Part shown: positions 42,921 to 52,040 of the stretch, in pieces
Position numbering within the stretch: the stretch's first letter is position 1
Layout: each line of letters opens with the position of its first letter
Assembly (NCBI GenBank): GCA_936936565.1
Contig: CAKZIX010000001.1
Location: forward strand, 1 to 64,000
DNA from: an uncultured Nocardiaceae bacterium
GTDB lineage: Bacteria > Actinomycetota > Actinomycetes > Mycobacteriales > Mycobacteriaceae
Length of the DNA: 64,000 bases
Direction of reading: 5' to 3'
Made by a program: the position numbers and the translations under genes
The notes under the pieces: generated by a model
What the model saw: the letters and a program-made list of their open reading frames with translations, nothing else
What the model was told of the DNA's origin: nothing
The model's database searches: none

Positions 42921-42942
42921 CGCACGTCGCGACATGCGTGGC

Positions 42943-43710
42943 TCAGCGCGCAAACATCAACGCGCGCTTGACTTCCTGAATCGCCTTGGTCACCTCGATG
43001 CCACGCGGGCAGGCGTCGGTGCAGTTGAAGGTGGTGCGGCAGCGCCACACACCCTCGGCGTCGTTGAGGATCTCCAGACGCTCGGCGGCGCCCTCGTCAC
43101 GGCTGTCGAAGATGAAGCGGTGCGCGTTCACGATCGCGGCCGGCCCGAAGTAGCTGCCGTCGTTCCAGAACACCGGGCACGACGTGGTGCAGCAAGCACA
43201 CAGAATGCACTTGGTGGTGTCGTCGAACCGCGCGCGGTCGTGCTGCGACTGGATGCGCTCGCGCGTCGGCTCGTTACCCGAGGTGATGAGGAAGGGCTTC
43301 ACGGCACGGAACGCGTCGAAGAACGGCTCCATGTTGACGATCAGGTCTTTCTCCACCGGCAAGCCGCGAATCGGCTCGACGGTGATGGTGACCGACTTGC
43401 CGGCCTTCTTGGGCAGCAGATCCTTCATGAGGAGCTTGCACGCCAGGCGGTTGACGCCGTTGATGCGCATCGCGTCCGAACCACAGACGCCGTGCGCACA
43501 GGAGCGCCGGAATGTCAGGGTGCCGTCGAGGTAGCTCTTCACGTAGATCAGCAGGTTCAGCAGCCGATCGGTGGCCAGCGCGGGCACCTGGAAGCTGTCC
43601 CAATGTGCCCCCTGCCCGTCCTCGGGGTTGAACCGCGCGATCTTGAGGGTGACCATGGTCGAGCCCTCGGGCACGGGCGGCGCAGACTGCGTTGTCTCTG
43701 CGGTGGTCAT
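42943..43710 (-). CDS. sdhB: Succinate dehydrogenase iron-sulfur subunit
   Basis: 255 residues carrying the three Fe-S centres: CAHGVCGSDAMRI and the preceding Cys for 2Fe-2S, then CILCACCTTSCPVFW and CTDACPRGI for the 4Fe-4S and 3Fe-4S centres. It transfers electrons from SdhA flavin to menaquinone. The ATG shares one base with the sdhA stop (TGATG). Last gene of sdhCDAB. Confidence 0.98.
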   Translation of the reverse strand: MTTAETTQSAPPVPEGSTMVTLKIARFNPEDGQGAHWDSFQVPALATDRLLNLLIYVKSYLDGTLTFRRSCAHGVCGSDAMRINGVNRLACKLLMKDLLPKKAGKSVTITVEPIRGLPVEKDLIVNMEPFFDAFRAVKPFLITSGNEPTRERIQSQHDRARFDDTTKCILCACCTTSCPVFWNDGSYFGPAAIVNAHRFIFDSRDEGAAERLEILNDAEGVWRCRTTFNCTDACPRGIEVTKAIQEVKRALMFAR

Positions 43711-45461
43711 CAGTACTTACGCTCCATCGGCTCGTAGCGGGTCTGAACCACGGGCTTGTAGTCGAGGCGAATGTCGGAGGACAGGTCTGCACCTTCCTTG
43801 TACGCCATCGTGTGCCGCATGTAGTTGACGTCGTCGCGGTTCGGGTAGTCCTCGCGCGCGTGCCCGCCGCGGGTCTCCTTGCGGTTGAGCGCGCCGACGA
43901 CGGTGACCTCGGCGAGCTCGAGCAGGAAGCCCAGCTCGACGGCCTCGAGCAGGTCGCTGTTGTAGCGCTTGCCCTTGTCCTGCACCGAGATTCGGCTGTA
44001 TCGCTCCTTGAGCCGGTGGATGTCGTCCAGGGCCTGCTTGAGCGTGTCCTCGGTGCGGAACACCGAGGCGTTGTTGTCCATCGAGCGCTGCAGCTCGGTG
44101 CGGATGTCGGCGACTCGCTCGTTGCCGTGGTCGGACAGGATCAACGCCAGCCAGTTCTCCACCATCTGCGCCGGGGACTCCGGCAAGTCGATGAAATCGT
44201 GGCGCTCGGCGTAGTCGGCCGCGGCGTTGCCGGCCCGCTTGCCGAACACGTTGATGTCCAGCAGCGAGTTGGTGCCCAGGCGGTTCGCGCCGTGCACGGA
44301 CACGCATGCGCATTCGCCCGCGGCGTACAGGCCGAAGACGATCTCGGTGTTGTTGCGCAGCACCTCGCCGCGGATCCGGGTGGGGATGCCGCCCATCACG
44401 TAGTGGCAGGTGGGGAACACGGGAACCAGCTCGGTCACCGGGTCCACACCGAGGTAGGTGCGGGAGAACTCGGTGATGTCGGGCAGCTTCTCCTCGAGCA
44501 CGTCTTCGCCGAGGTGCGTGACGTCGATGTAGACGTAGTCCTTGTTCGGGCCGGCGCCGCGACCCTCGAGCACCTCGAGCACCATCGAGCGGGCCACGAT
44601 GTCACGCGGGGCGAGGTCCTTGATAGTGGGGGCGTAACGCTCCATGAAGCGTTCGCCGTCGGCGTTGCGCAGAATGCCGCCCTCGCCGCGGACCGCTTCG
44701 GAGATCAGAATGCCCAGTCCCGCAAGACCTGTCGGATGGAACTGGTGGAACTCCATGTCCTCGAGCGGGAAGCCCTTGCGGAACACGATCGCCATGCCGT
44801 CGCCGGTGAGGGTGTGCGCGTTCGAGGTGGTCTTGTACATGCGGCCCGAGCCGCCGGTGGCGAACACGACCGACTTCGCGTGGAAGACGTGGATCTCGCC
44901 GGTGGCCAGCTCGTAGGCGATGACGCCGGTACACGTCGGACCACGGTTGGTGTCGGTGATCGCGATGTCCAGCACGTAGAACTCGTTGAAGAACTCCACG
45001 TCGTGCTTGACGCAGTTTTGGTACAGCGTCTGCAGGATCATGTGGCCGGTGCGGTCGGCGGCATAGCAGGCGCGACGGACCGGCGCCTTGCCGTGGTCGC
45101 GGGTGTGGCCGCCGAAGCGGCGCTGGTCGATCTTGCCTTCGGGCGTGCGGTTGAACGGCAGGCCCATCTTCTCCAGGTCGAGCACCGCGTCGATGGCCTC
45201 CTTGGCCATGATCTCGGCGGCGTCCTGGTCGACGAGGTAGTCACCACCCTTGACGGTGTCGAAGGTGTGCCACTCCCAGTTGTCTTCCTCGACGTTGGCC
45301 AGCGCGGCGCACATGCCGCCCTGGGCCGCACCGGTGTGCGAGCGGGTCGGGTAGAGCTTCGTCAGCACTGCGGTGCGCACGCGCGGGCCCGCCTCGATGG
45401 CGGCGCGCATGCCGGCGCCGCCGGCTCCGACGATGACGACGTCGTACTTGTGTTCCTGCAT
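43710..45461 (-). CDS. sdhA: Succinate dehydrogenase flavoprotein subunit
   Basis: 583 residues oxidising succinate to fumarate at a covalent FAD. Seen: Rossmann VVIVGAGGAGMRAA, the FAD-linking His in TRSHTGAAQGG and the active-site HQFHPTGL. ATG 45461 is chosen (EHKYDVVIVGAGGAG follows) with GGGGGAA upstream; the longer frame is not conserved. Four bases separate it from sdhD. Confidence 0.98.
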   Translation of the reverse strand: MQEHKYDVVIVGAGGAGMRAAIEAGPRVRTAVLTKLYPTRSHTGAAQGGMCAALANVEEDNWEWHTFDTVKGGDYLVDQDAAEIMAKEAIDAVLDLEKMGLPFNRTPEGKIDQRRFGGHTRDHGKAPVRRACYAADRTGHMILQTLYQNCVKHDVEFFNEFYVLDIAITDTNRGPTCTGVIAYELATGEIHVFHAKSVVFATGGSGRMYKTTSNAHTLTGDGMAIVFRKGFPLEDMEFHQFHPTGLAGLGILISEAVRGEGGILRNADGERFMERYAPTIKDLAPRDIVARSMVLEVLEGRGAGPNKDYVYIDVTHLGEDVLEEKLPDITEFSRTYLGVDPVTELVPVFPTCHYVMGGIPTRIRGEVLRNNTEIVFGLYAAGECACVSVHGANRLGTNSLLDINVFGKRAGNAAADYAERHDFIDLPESPAQMVENWLALILSDHGNERVADIRTELQRSMDNNASVFRTEDTLKQALDDIHRLKERYSRISVQDKGKRYNSDLLEAVELGFLLELAEVTVVGALNRKETRGGHAREDYPNRDDVNYMRHTMAYKEGADLSSDIRLDYKPVVQTRYEPMERKY

Positions 45462-45465
45462 GCTC

Positions 45466-45933
45466 TCAGTTCCCCCCAACCGGAATGCCGTTGACACGGT
45501 CGCCGATGTTGGGATCGAAGGTGAAGATGACGTAGGTGCCCAGCGCCATGATCAGGATCATGGAGATCACCAGCAGCGTGTTCAGCCAGAACCGGGTGGT
45601 GTCCTTGCGGGCGTAGTCGGCGATGACGGTGCGCAGGCCGTTGCCGCCGTGCAACTGCGCCAGCCACAGCATCGCCAGGTCCCAGACCTGCCAGAACGGG
45701 CTGGACCAGCGGCCGGCGACGAAGGCGAAGTCGATGCGGTGCACGCCGCGGTCCACCATCAACATGATGAACAGGTGGCCGAAGACGAGCACGATCAGCG
45801 CGAGGCCGGAGAACCGCATGAACAGCCAGGCGTAGAGCTCGAAGCTGCCGCCGGCTTTGCGCCGCGGCGAACGCGGGTTGTCCAGGCTGGCGGGGCGGTC
45901 GTACTGCGTGCCGAGAACGGGGGCTTCGCTCAT
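45466..45933 (-). CDS. sdhD: Succinate dehydrogenase membrane subunit D
   Basis: 155 residues with three TM helices (about 40-60, 80-100, 120-140) and a His in the first that can ligate haem b. It anchors SdhAB and forms part of the quinone site. The ATG is 1 base from the sdhC stop. In mycobacteria sdhD sits in the same position of the operon. Confidence 0.95.
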   Translation of the reverse strand: MSEAPVLGTQYDRPASLDNPRSPRRKAGGSFELYAWLFMRFSGLALIVLVFGHLFIMLMVDRGVHRIDFAFVAGRWSSPFWQVWDLAMLWLAQLHGGNGLRTVIADYARKDTTRFWLNTLLVISMILIMALGTYVIFTFDPNIGDRVNGIPVGGN

Positions 45934-45934
45934 G

Positions 45935-46351
45935 TCAGTGCTCCGCAATCATGTTGGCCAGGACGCGCACGGTCGACGGGATCCCGAGCAGGAACGTCAG
46001 GCCGATCACGATCCACAGCATCAGCTTCTGGTAGCGCGGGCCCTTCGACCAGAAGTCGACCAGAATGACGCGCACCCCGTTGAAGCCGTGGAACAGCACG
46101 CACGCGACGAGCGCGAGCTCCATCAAGCCGATGAGCGGCGTCTTGTACGTCTCGATCACTCGGTCGTAGTCGTCCGGGTTGACCCGCACCAGCGCGGTGT
46201 CCAGAACGTGCACGAAGAGGAAGAAGAACACGGTGACACCGGTGATCCGGTGGAGCACCCATGACCACATACCGGGATCGCCACGATATAGCGACCGCTT
46301 GGCCTCCGGGGCTTTGGCAGCCAAGGGGCCGGTTTGCGTCGTGGTTGTCAT
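45935..46351 (-). CDS. sdhC: Succinate dehydrogenase cytochrome b556 subunit C
   Basis: 138 residues, three TM helices, with the conserved MWSWVLHRITGV motif and a second His in FLFVHVLD for haem. ATG 46351 is chosen because GGAGG lies 10 bases upstream. First gene of sdhCDAB; its promoter lies in the 194-base gap divergent from cdd. Confidence 0.96.
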   Translation of the reverse strand: MTTTTQTGPLAAKAPEAKRSLYRGDPGMWSWVLHRITGVTVFFFLFVHVLDTALVRVNPDDYDRVIETYKTPLIGLMELALVACVLFHGFNGVRVILVDFWSKGPRYQKLMLWIVIGLTFLLGIPSTVRVLANMIAEH

Positions 46352-46545
46352 CGAGAGCTGTGCCTCCAACATCATTGATGGACGGGCGTTCGAGAACCAG
46401 AACAGCCTGACGAGAACTGTAAACCTCTGTTTGACTGGGAACTAGTTGACCGTGCTGTTCGTTTGGCGCCGAACTCGTTTCTTAGGGTTGCCTTTCCAGG
46501 ATTCGGACGGTCATCTTGTGAGCTGTAAGAAAGGGTCAGGGGACG

Positions 46546-46944
46546 GTGCTTTCGCTCGACTGGAACATGTTGCGTACCAAAGCTTTTGACATGATGAATC
46601 GGGCGTACGCGCCGTACTCGGGATTTCCGGTGGGGGCGGCGGCGCTCACGATCGACGGCCGCATAGTGAGCGGTTGCAATGTGGAAAATGTCTCATACGG
46701 GCTGGGTATGTGTGCCGAGTGCGCGCTGGTGGCCAACCTGCACGCCGACGGCGGCGGCCAGCTCGTCGCGGTGTCGGTGTGCGACCGCACCCGCGCGATC
46801 TTGATGCCCTGCGGACGCTGCCGCCAGGTGCTGTTCGAGTTCGGCGGCGCGGAGTTGCTGGTCGATCGCGACCCGGTGCCGCTCACCCTCGGCGAGCTCC
46901 TGCCGCACGCCTTCGGCCCCGCCGACCTGGACCGGGCACGCTAG
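46546..46944 (+). CDS. cdd: Cytidine deaminase
   Basis: 132 residues, zinc hydrolase deaminating (deoxy)cytidine to (deoxy)uridine. Motifs are CNVENVSYGLGMCAECAL, containing the Cys ligand and the proton-shuttle Glu, and PCGRCRQVL with two further Cys ligands. The GTG start is in frame with an AAGGG upstream; ATG 46567 is an alternative. The stop shares a base with the deoA start. Confidence 0.95.
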   Translation: MLSLDWNMLRTKAFDMMNRAYAPYSGFPVGAAALTIDGRIVSGCNVENVSYGLGMCAECALVANLHADGGGQLVAVSVCDRTRAILMPCGRCRQVLFEFGGAELLVDRDPVPLTLGELLPHAFGPADLDRAR

Positions 46945-48215
46945 TGGACGCGGTGTCGATCATCGTCGCCAAACGTGACGGCAGAGAGTTGTCCGACGCC
47001 CAGATCGATTGGGCCATCGACGCGTTCACACGCGGCGCGATCGCCGACGAACAGATGTCGGCGCTCGCGATGGCCGTGGTGTTGCGTGGGCTGAACCGTC
47101 GCGAGACCGCGCGCTGGACGGCGGCGATGATCGACTCGGGCACCCGCATGCGCTTCGACGGGCTGACCCGGCCGACCGTCGACAAGCATTCGACCGGCGG
47201 CGTCGGCGACAAGATCACGCTGCCGCTGGCGCCGCTGGTCGCCGCGTGCGGCGCGGCCGTGCCGCAGCTGTCCGGGCGCGGGCTCGGACACACCGGCGGC
47301 ACCCTCGACAAGCTCGAGGCGATCCCCGGCTGGCGCGCCGATTTGAGTACCGACGAGATCCTGGCGGCGCTCGGTTCGGTCGGGGCCGTGGTGTGCGCGG
47401 CCGGCGCGGACCTGGCACCGGCCGACAAGCGGCTCTACGCGTTGCGCGACGTCACCGGCACGGTGGAGTCGATTCCGTTGATCGCCAGCTCGATCATGAG
47501 CAAGAAGATCGCCGAGGGCACCGGCGCGCTGGTGCTCGACGTCAAGGTCGGCTCGGGCGCATTCATGAAGAATCTCGACGACGCCCGGGAGCTGGCCCGC
47601 ACGATGGTCGATCTGGGCTCCGACGCGGGGGTGCGCACCAGCGCCCTGTTGACCGCGATGGACACCCCGCTCGGCCGGACCGCGGGCAACGCGCTGGAGG
47701 TGCGCGAGTCGGTGGAGGTGCTGGCCGGCGGCGGTCCCCCCGACGTCGTGGAACTGACGCTGACCCTGGCCCGGGAGATGGTCGCGGCCGCGGGCCTCGA
47801 CGCCGTCGATCCGGCCGACGTGCTGGCCTCCGGCGCCGCGATGGACAGCTGGCGCGCGATGATCACCGCCCAGGGCGGGGATCCGGACGCCCCCTTGCCG
47901 CGTGCCCGGCATACCGAATCCGTGGTGGCGCACCGCGACGGCGTGCTGGCGCGGCTGGATGCGATGGCGGTCGGAGTGGCGGCGTGGCGGCTCGGCGCCG
48001 GCCGGGCTCGGCAGGGTAATCCGGTGCAAGCCGGGGCGGGCGTCGAATGGCATGTCACGCTGGGGGATCCGGTGCGGGCGGGGGCGCCGGTGTGCACGCT
48101 GCACACCGATACTCCCGACGCGTTCGAAGGTGCACTCGCCGCGCTCGACGGCGGCTGGGACATCGCGGAAACTGCCCCGGCGTCGACACCCTTGGTGCTC
48201 GACAGGATTTCGTAG
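46944..48215 (+). CDS. deoA: Thymidine phosphorylase
   Basis: 423 residues splitting thymidine or deoxyuridine to base and deoxyribose-1-phosphate. Motifs are KHSTGGVGDKIT, SGRGLGHTGGTLDKLE (the family signature) and KVGSGAFMK. The GTG shares a base with the cdd TAG. With cdd, add, upp and deoD nearby it forms a nucleoside salvage set. A perfect 13-bp hairpin follows. Confidence 0.97.
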   Translation: MDAVSIIVAKRDGRELSDAQIDWAIDAFTRGAIADEQMSALAMAVVLRGLNRRETARWTAAMIDSGTRMRFDGLTRPTVDKHSTGGVGDKITLPLAPLVAACGAAVPQLSGRGLGHTGGTLDKLEAIPGWRADLSTDEILAALGSVGAVVCAAGADLAPADKRLYALRDVTGTVESIPLIASSIMSKKIAEGTGALVLDVKVGSGAFMKNLDDARELARTMVDLGSDAGVRTSALLTAMDTPLGRTAGNALEVRESVEVLAGGGPPDVVELTLTLAREMVAAAGLDAVDPADVLASGAAMDSWRAMITAQGGDPDAPLPRARHTESVVAHRDGVLARLDAMAVGVAAWRLGAGRARQGNPVQAGAGVEWHVTLGDPVRAGAPVCTLHTDTPDAFEGALAALDGGWDIAETAPASTPLVLDRIS

Positions 48216-48216
48216 G

Positions 48217-48246
48217 GGTGTGCCGGGCCCGCCGGCCCGGCACACC
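48217..48246 (+). terminator. Intrinsic-type terminator after deoA
   Basis: GGTGTGCCGGGCC and GGCCCGGCACACC form a perfect 13-bp stem with a 4-base loop, starting two bases after the deoA stop. No U-tract. It is also positioned to terminate the convergent protease transcript. Confidence 0.85.
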
Positions 48247-48303
48247 GTGCGGTTGCCGGATCGGCGTTGCCCGCCCCCGACGGCCGGACAACGCCGCAGG
48301 AGA

Positions 48304-49113
48304 TCAGCCCGCCGAGCCGGTGGACGGCCGCGGCGTGGTGGGCTGCGGCGTCGTGGTGGTGGTCGGCGGGTTGGTGGCGGTGCCGGTGAGCGGCTTGCCG
48401 CCGAACAGCTGGGTCGCCGCGTAGGTGGGCTCGATAATGCCGCGGCTGCCCGTGATGCCCTTGAACAGCCCGATCACAGTAACCGTGCCGTCGGCTTTGT
48501 AGGTGTAGGCGGCAGCCCCGGAATCGCCTGGACCGCCGACGGATCCGCTCGCGGTGAACAGCACCGCGCAGCTGCTGGAACCGGTTCCGACCGCGCGGCA
48601 GTTGTCTGTTGGCCCGACCTCCGACACCGTGCCACAGATCTCGTGAACCTTGCTGGTCTGGCTGTTCCACCCGCTGTGGCAGACGGCCTGGCCGGTCTTG
48701 ATGTCGCCTTCCTTGGCGTACCCGGTGACCGACAGCACCGTCTTGTCGCTGAGCGTGATCGTCGGCGCGACGTCCGGGGACACCAGCGAGACCAACCCGA
48801 TGTCGGCGCTGTGGGTTGCCTTGGTGACCGTCATCTGGGTTTCGGGCACACCGTTGAAGGCGACGCTGCGCACGACCTGACCTTCGGACTCGGCGAGGTG
48901 CGCGACCGTGAGGTGTCCGACGGGATTGTTGCTGCCGTCGGCCCACGGCAGGCCGATGGTGCCGCAGTTGGAAAAGCCACCGGTACAGGCCATGAATCCG
49001 CCGCCGGGAACGGTGGGAGCGGCCGTCGCGGTGTCGTTTGCCACCGCGAACAGGACGGGAATGGGGAGCAGCGCGGCGGTCGCGAGCAACCGCCGAATAG
49101 TGGAATTCGTCAC
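48304..49113 (-). CDS. Secreted S1-family serine protease-like protein
   Basis: 269 residues. The signal peptide (IRRLLATAALLPIPVLFAVA) is cleaved near TATA-AP. A chymotrypsin-like fold has His in TVAH, the nucleophile Ser in GPGDSGAAAY and Cys pairs, and a Thr/Pro tail of about 25 residues. GTG 49113 opens directly on the signal; a TTG at 49155 would give a longer start. No Shine-Dalgarno precedes the GTG, and an A-rich -10-like stretch sits 7 bases upstream, so the message may be leaderless. Substrate unknown. The 49114-49391 gap shows nothing else clear. Confidence 0.82.
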   Translation of the reverse strand: MTNSTIRRLLATAALLPIPVLFAVANDTATAAPTVPGGGFMACTGGFSNCGTIGLPWADGSNNPVGHLTVAHLAESEGQVVRSVAFNGVPETQMTVTKATHSADIGLVSLVSPDVAPTITLSDKTVLSVTGYAKEGDIKTGQAVCHSGWNSQTSKVHEICGTVSEVGPTDNCRAVGTGSSSCAVLFTASGSVGGPGDSGAAAYTYKADGTVTVIGLFKGITGSRGIIEPTYAATQLFGGKPLTGTATNPPTTTTTPQPTTPRPSTGSAG

Positions 49114-49391
49114 GGAAGTTTTTTTAGCACACTGAACGGTTGCTGAGAAGTCCAAGAGGTGGTGTTTGACCAGGTAAAACCGGATATCTGTAACTTAGCC
49201 GAACCTGTGAATCGAAGTTCAGATCGGGCCGGTGGAACGCTATCACGAATCGGTAAATGGCGGGCGGAAAGCGAACCGTTGGACGGTTTTCTCGGCGTGT
49301 ATTCGGGCGCTACTCCAGTTGCCGTTGCCGGGCGCTATCCACGCGGCTGCCACGCGTGCATTTTCCGCGCCCAACCGACTACCGTCGGTGC

Positions 49392-50483
49392 ATGACGTTG
49401 ACAGGTCCGATGCCGCTGACGTTGGCCAGCATCCGCCAAGCACCCAAGGCGGTGTTGCACGATCACCTCGATGGCGGGCTGCGTCCGGCCACCGTGATCG
49501 AACTCGCCGCGGCATGCGGTTACGACAAATTGCCCACCACCGACGCCGACGCGCTGGCCGCGTGGTTCCGCGCTGCCGCCGACAGCGGCTCGCTGGTGCG
49601 GTACCTGGAAACCTTCGACCACACGGTCGCCGTGATGCAGACGGCCGACGGGTTGCGCCGGGTCGCACGCGAGTGCGTCGAGGATCTCGACGCCGACGGC
49701 GTGGTCTACGCAGAGGTGCGGTTCGCGCCCGAACAGCATCTGGAACAAGGCCTTTCGCTCGACGACGTGGTCGCGCACACGCTCGCCGGCTTCCGGGAGG
49801 GCGAAGCGGCGTGCGCGGGCCGGATCCGCGTCGGCTGCCTGCTGACCGCAATGCGCCATGCCGCAAGGTCTTTGGAGATCGCCGAGCTCGCGGTGCGGTT
49901 CCGCGACGCGGGCGTGGTCGGCTTCGACATCGCCGGTGCCGAGGCCGGTCATCCACCGAGTCGGCACCTCGATGCGTTCGAGTACATGCGAAACAACAAC
50001 GCGTACTTCACGATTCATGCCGGCGAGGCGTTCGGCCTGCCGTCGATCCACGAGGCGCTGGCGTTCTGCGGCACCGATCGGCTCGGGCACGGTGTGCGCA
50101 TCGTCGACGACATCACCGTGGCCGGCGACGGCTCGGCGGCGCTGGGCCGCCTCGCGCACTACGTGCGCGACAAGCGGATTCCGCTCGAGCTGTGCCCATC
50201 CTCCAACGTGCAGACCGGCGCGGTGCCCAGCCTCGACAAGCATCCGTTCGATCTGCTTGCGCGGCTACGCTTTCGCGTCACCGTCAACACCGACAACCGG
50301 CTGATGAGCGGCACCTCGATGAGCGCGGAAATGCTCAAACTCGTCGACACTTTCGGCTACGGCTGGGCCGACCTCGAGCGCTTCACGATCAACGCCATGA
50401 AGTCGGCGTTCATCCCGTTCCCGGAACGCCTGCAGATCATCGACGACATCATCAAGCCGGGCTATCGGGTGCTGATCGGTTGA
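49392..50483 (+). CDS. add: Adenosine deaminase
   Basis: 363 residues deaminating adenosine to inosine with a zinc ion. Motifs are the HDHLDGG His pair, FTIHAGEAFG with the general-base Glu, LGHGVRI, and NTDNRLMS with the ligand Asp. It closely follows the mycobacterial Add (Rv3313c). ATG 49392 gives the expected length; ATG 49410 is possible. Confidence 0.97.
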   Translation: MTLTGPMPLTLASIRQAPKAVLHDHLDGGLRPATVIELAAACGYDKLPTTDADALAAWFRAAADSGSLVRYLETFDHTVAVMQTADGLRRVARECVEDLDADGVVYAEVRFAPEQHLEQGLSLDDVVAHTLAGFREGEAACAGRIRVGCLLTAMRHAARSLEIAELAVRFRDAGVVGFDIAGAEAGHPPSRHLDAFEYMRNNNAYFTIHAGEAFGLPSIHEALAFCGTDRLGHGVRIVDDITVAGDGSAALGRLAHYVRDKRIPLELCPSSNVQTGAVPSLDKHPFDLLARLRFRVTVNTDNRLMSGTSMSAEMLKLVDTFGYGWADLERFTINAMKSAFIPFPERLQIIDDIIKPGYRVLIG

Positions 50484-50527
50484 GTCCGCCGCCGCGCCGG
50501 ACCGTGCGGTTCGCATAGGCTCGGGCG

Positions 50528-52024
50528 ATGCGACTCGTCATCGTGTTGGCCGTCGTCATGGCGTCGTTCGTGGTGCCGGCGCCGGCGCAGGGCAGCACCC
50601 TGCATTGGCATCGCTGTCCCGATGGTTCGGCTCTTGCCGCCGTGGCTGCGGCGCAATGTGCGCAGGTCCAGGTGCCGATGGACCACGCCCGGCCGAACGG
50701 GCCCGCGTTCACCGTCGGCGTCAGCCGCATCCCGGCAACCGACCCGGGCCGCAGGCTCGGAACATTGTTCGCCAATCCCGGCGGGCCGGGTACGGGCACC
50801 CTCGACTTCTGGACCCGGCCGATGCCGGCGCAATTGAGCGCGCGGTTCGACCGGATCGCGGTCGAACCGCGCGGGCTGCGCTGGTCGACACCGCTGGACT
50901 GCCGCGCCCCGGGCAAGCCCGACCGGATGCCGCAGGCGTTCCCGGCGCTTCCCGATCGGCTGGCCTGTCAGGCGCGTCAGCCCGGCTACATCGACACCAT
51001 CACCACCGAGGCGACGGCGCGCGATCTGGATCTCGTGCGGCAAGCGCTGGGGGAGAACAAGATCAACCTGCTCGGCTACTCGGCGGGCACCAATCTCTTC
51101 GGCGTCTACGCGACCCTGTTCGGTGCCCATGTCGACAAACTGGTGCTCGACTCCGGCGTAGACCCGGCGGGCATCTGGAGCGGGCACTACCGGCAGGTCA
51201 TGCTCGCCTGGGAGCACCGCCTCAACGACATGTTCGACTGGATCGCCGCCAACCACGCCGACTACGGTCTCGGCGCCACCCGCGGCGCGGTGTCCGAGGT
51301 GTGGTCGGGTCAGGTCGCCGCGCAAGGGGGCGGGCTGCTGGCCAACCTCGGCGGGCGGGCGAGCGAATCGGGTGGCGACATCGAACGGCGCCTGGCGAAT
51401 CTCGCGCGCAGCCTGCGCAACCCGGGAGTCAGCACCGGCGTCACGTTCAACGCGACCTATACCGCCCTGTACTCGCGCGCCCATTGGCCGCTGCTCGCCC
51501 AAGGGCTGCGCGAATATCCGGGTGACCGGCGCTTTCTGGACTACCTGGCGCGGCGGGCACCTGTGGGCGGCGTGCCGGGCGCATGGGTGTTCGAGGCGAC
51601 CGTCTGCAACGAAGACCGCTCGGCCCGGCCGGAGCTGCTGGGTGGGGCACTGCAAGCGTGGGCCGGCGGCGCCAGCTCGTTCGAAGCGCTGTCCAACGTT
51701 CAGGGCGCCGGTTTCGCCTGTCTCGGCTGGCCTGCCACCGTCACGGCAATCCGGCCCGACGGCGGCGCACTCGCGGTGCGACCACTGCTGATCCAGAGCG
51801 AACGCGATCCGGCGACGCCGGCGCCCGGCGGATTCGCCCTGGCCACCGCGATGGGCGCGCAGGTCGTCCGGGTCGCCGGCGGCGATCACGGCCACTTCGG
51901 TCAGGGTGATCCGGGCCTGGACGCCGCGGTGCTGCGCTATCTGGAAACCGGCACGGTACCGATCGCTGCGGCGTCCGAACGGCCGATGACGACCCCGAGT
52001 CCGCCCAGCCGACTACCCGGATGA
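50528..52024 (+). CDS. Secreted alpha/beta-hydrolase, tripeptidyl-aminopeptidase-like
   Basis: 498 residues with a signal peptide (about 1-22). Features of the SlpD/E or CaeA-like S33 group are CAQVQVPMDH, NPGGPG for the oxyanion hole, the nucleophile Ser in LGYSAGTNL, a C-terminal SERDPATPA Asp and GGDHGHFG His. It is likely a cell-wall-associated esterase or peptidase. The ATG fits. Convergent with the receptor kinases. Confidence 0.87.
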   Translation: MRLVIVLAVVMASFVVPAPAQGSTLHWHRCPDGSALAAVAAAQCAQVQVPMDHARPNGPAFTVGVSRIPATDPGRRLGTLFANPGGPGTGTLDFWTRPMPAQLSARFDRIAVEPRGLRWSTPLDCRAPGKPDRMPQAFPALPDRLACQARQPGYIDTITTEATARDLDLVRQALGENKINLLGYSAGTNLFGVYATLFGAHVDKLVLDSGVDPAGIWSGHYRQVMLAWEHRLNDMFDWIAANHADYGLGATRGAVSEVWSGQVAAQGGGLLANLGGRASESGGDIERRLANLARSLRNPGVSTGVTFNATYTALYSRAHWPLLAQGLREYPGDRRFLDYLARRAPVGGVPGAWVFEATVCNEDRSARPELLGGALQAWAGGASSFEALSNVQGAGFACLGWPATVTAIRPDGGALAVRPLLIQSERDPATPAPGGFALATAMGAQVVRVAGGDHGHFGQGDPGLDAAVLRYLETGTVPIAAASERPMTTPSPPSRLPG

Positions 52025-52040
52025 CACCTGCCCCGCGCGG

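Noticed and set aside
43692..45494. 600-codon plus-strand open frame opposite sdhA
   Set aside because: SdhA is unmistakable on the minus strand. The plus frame is a compositional artefact.
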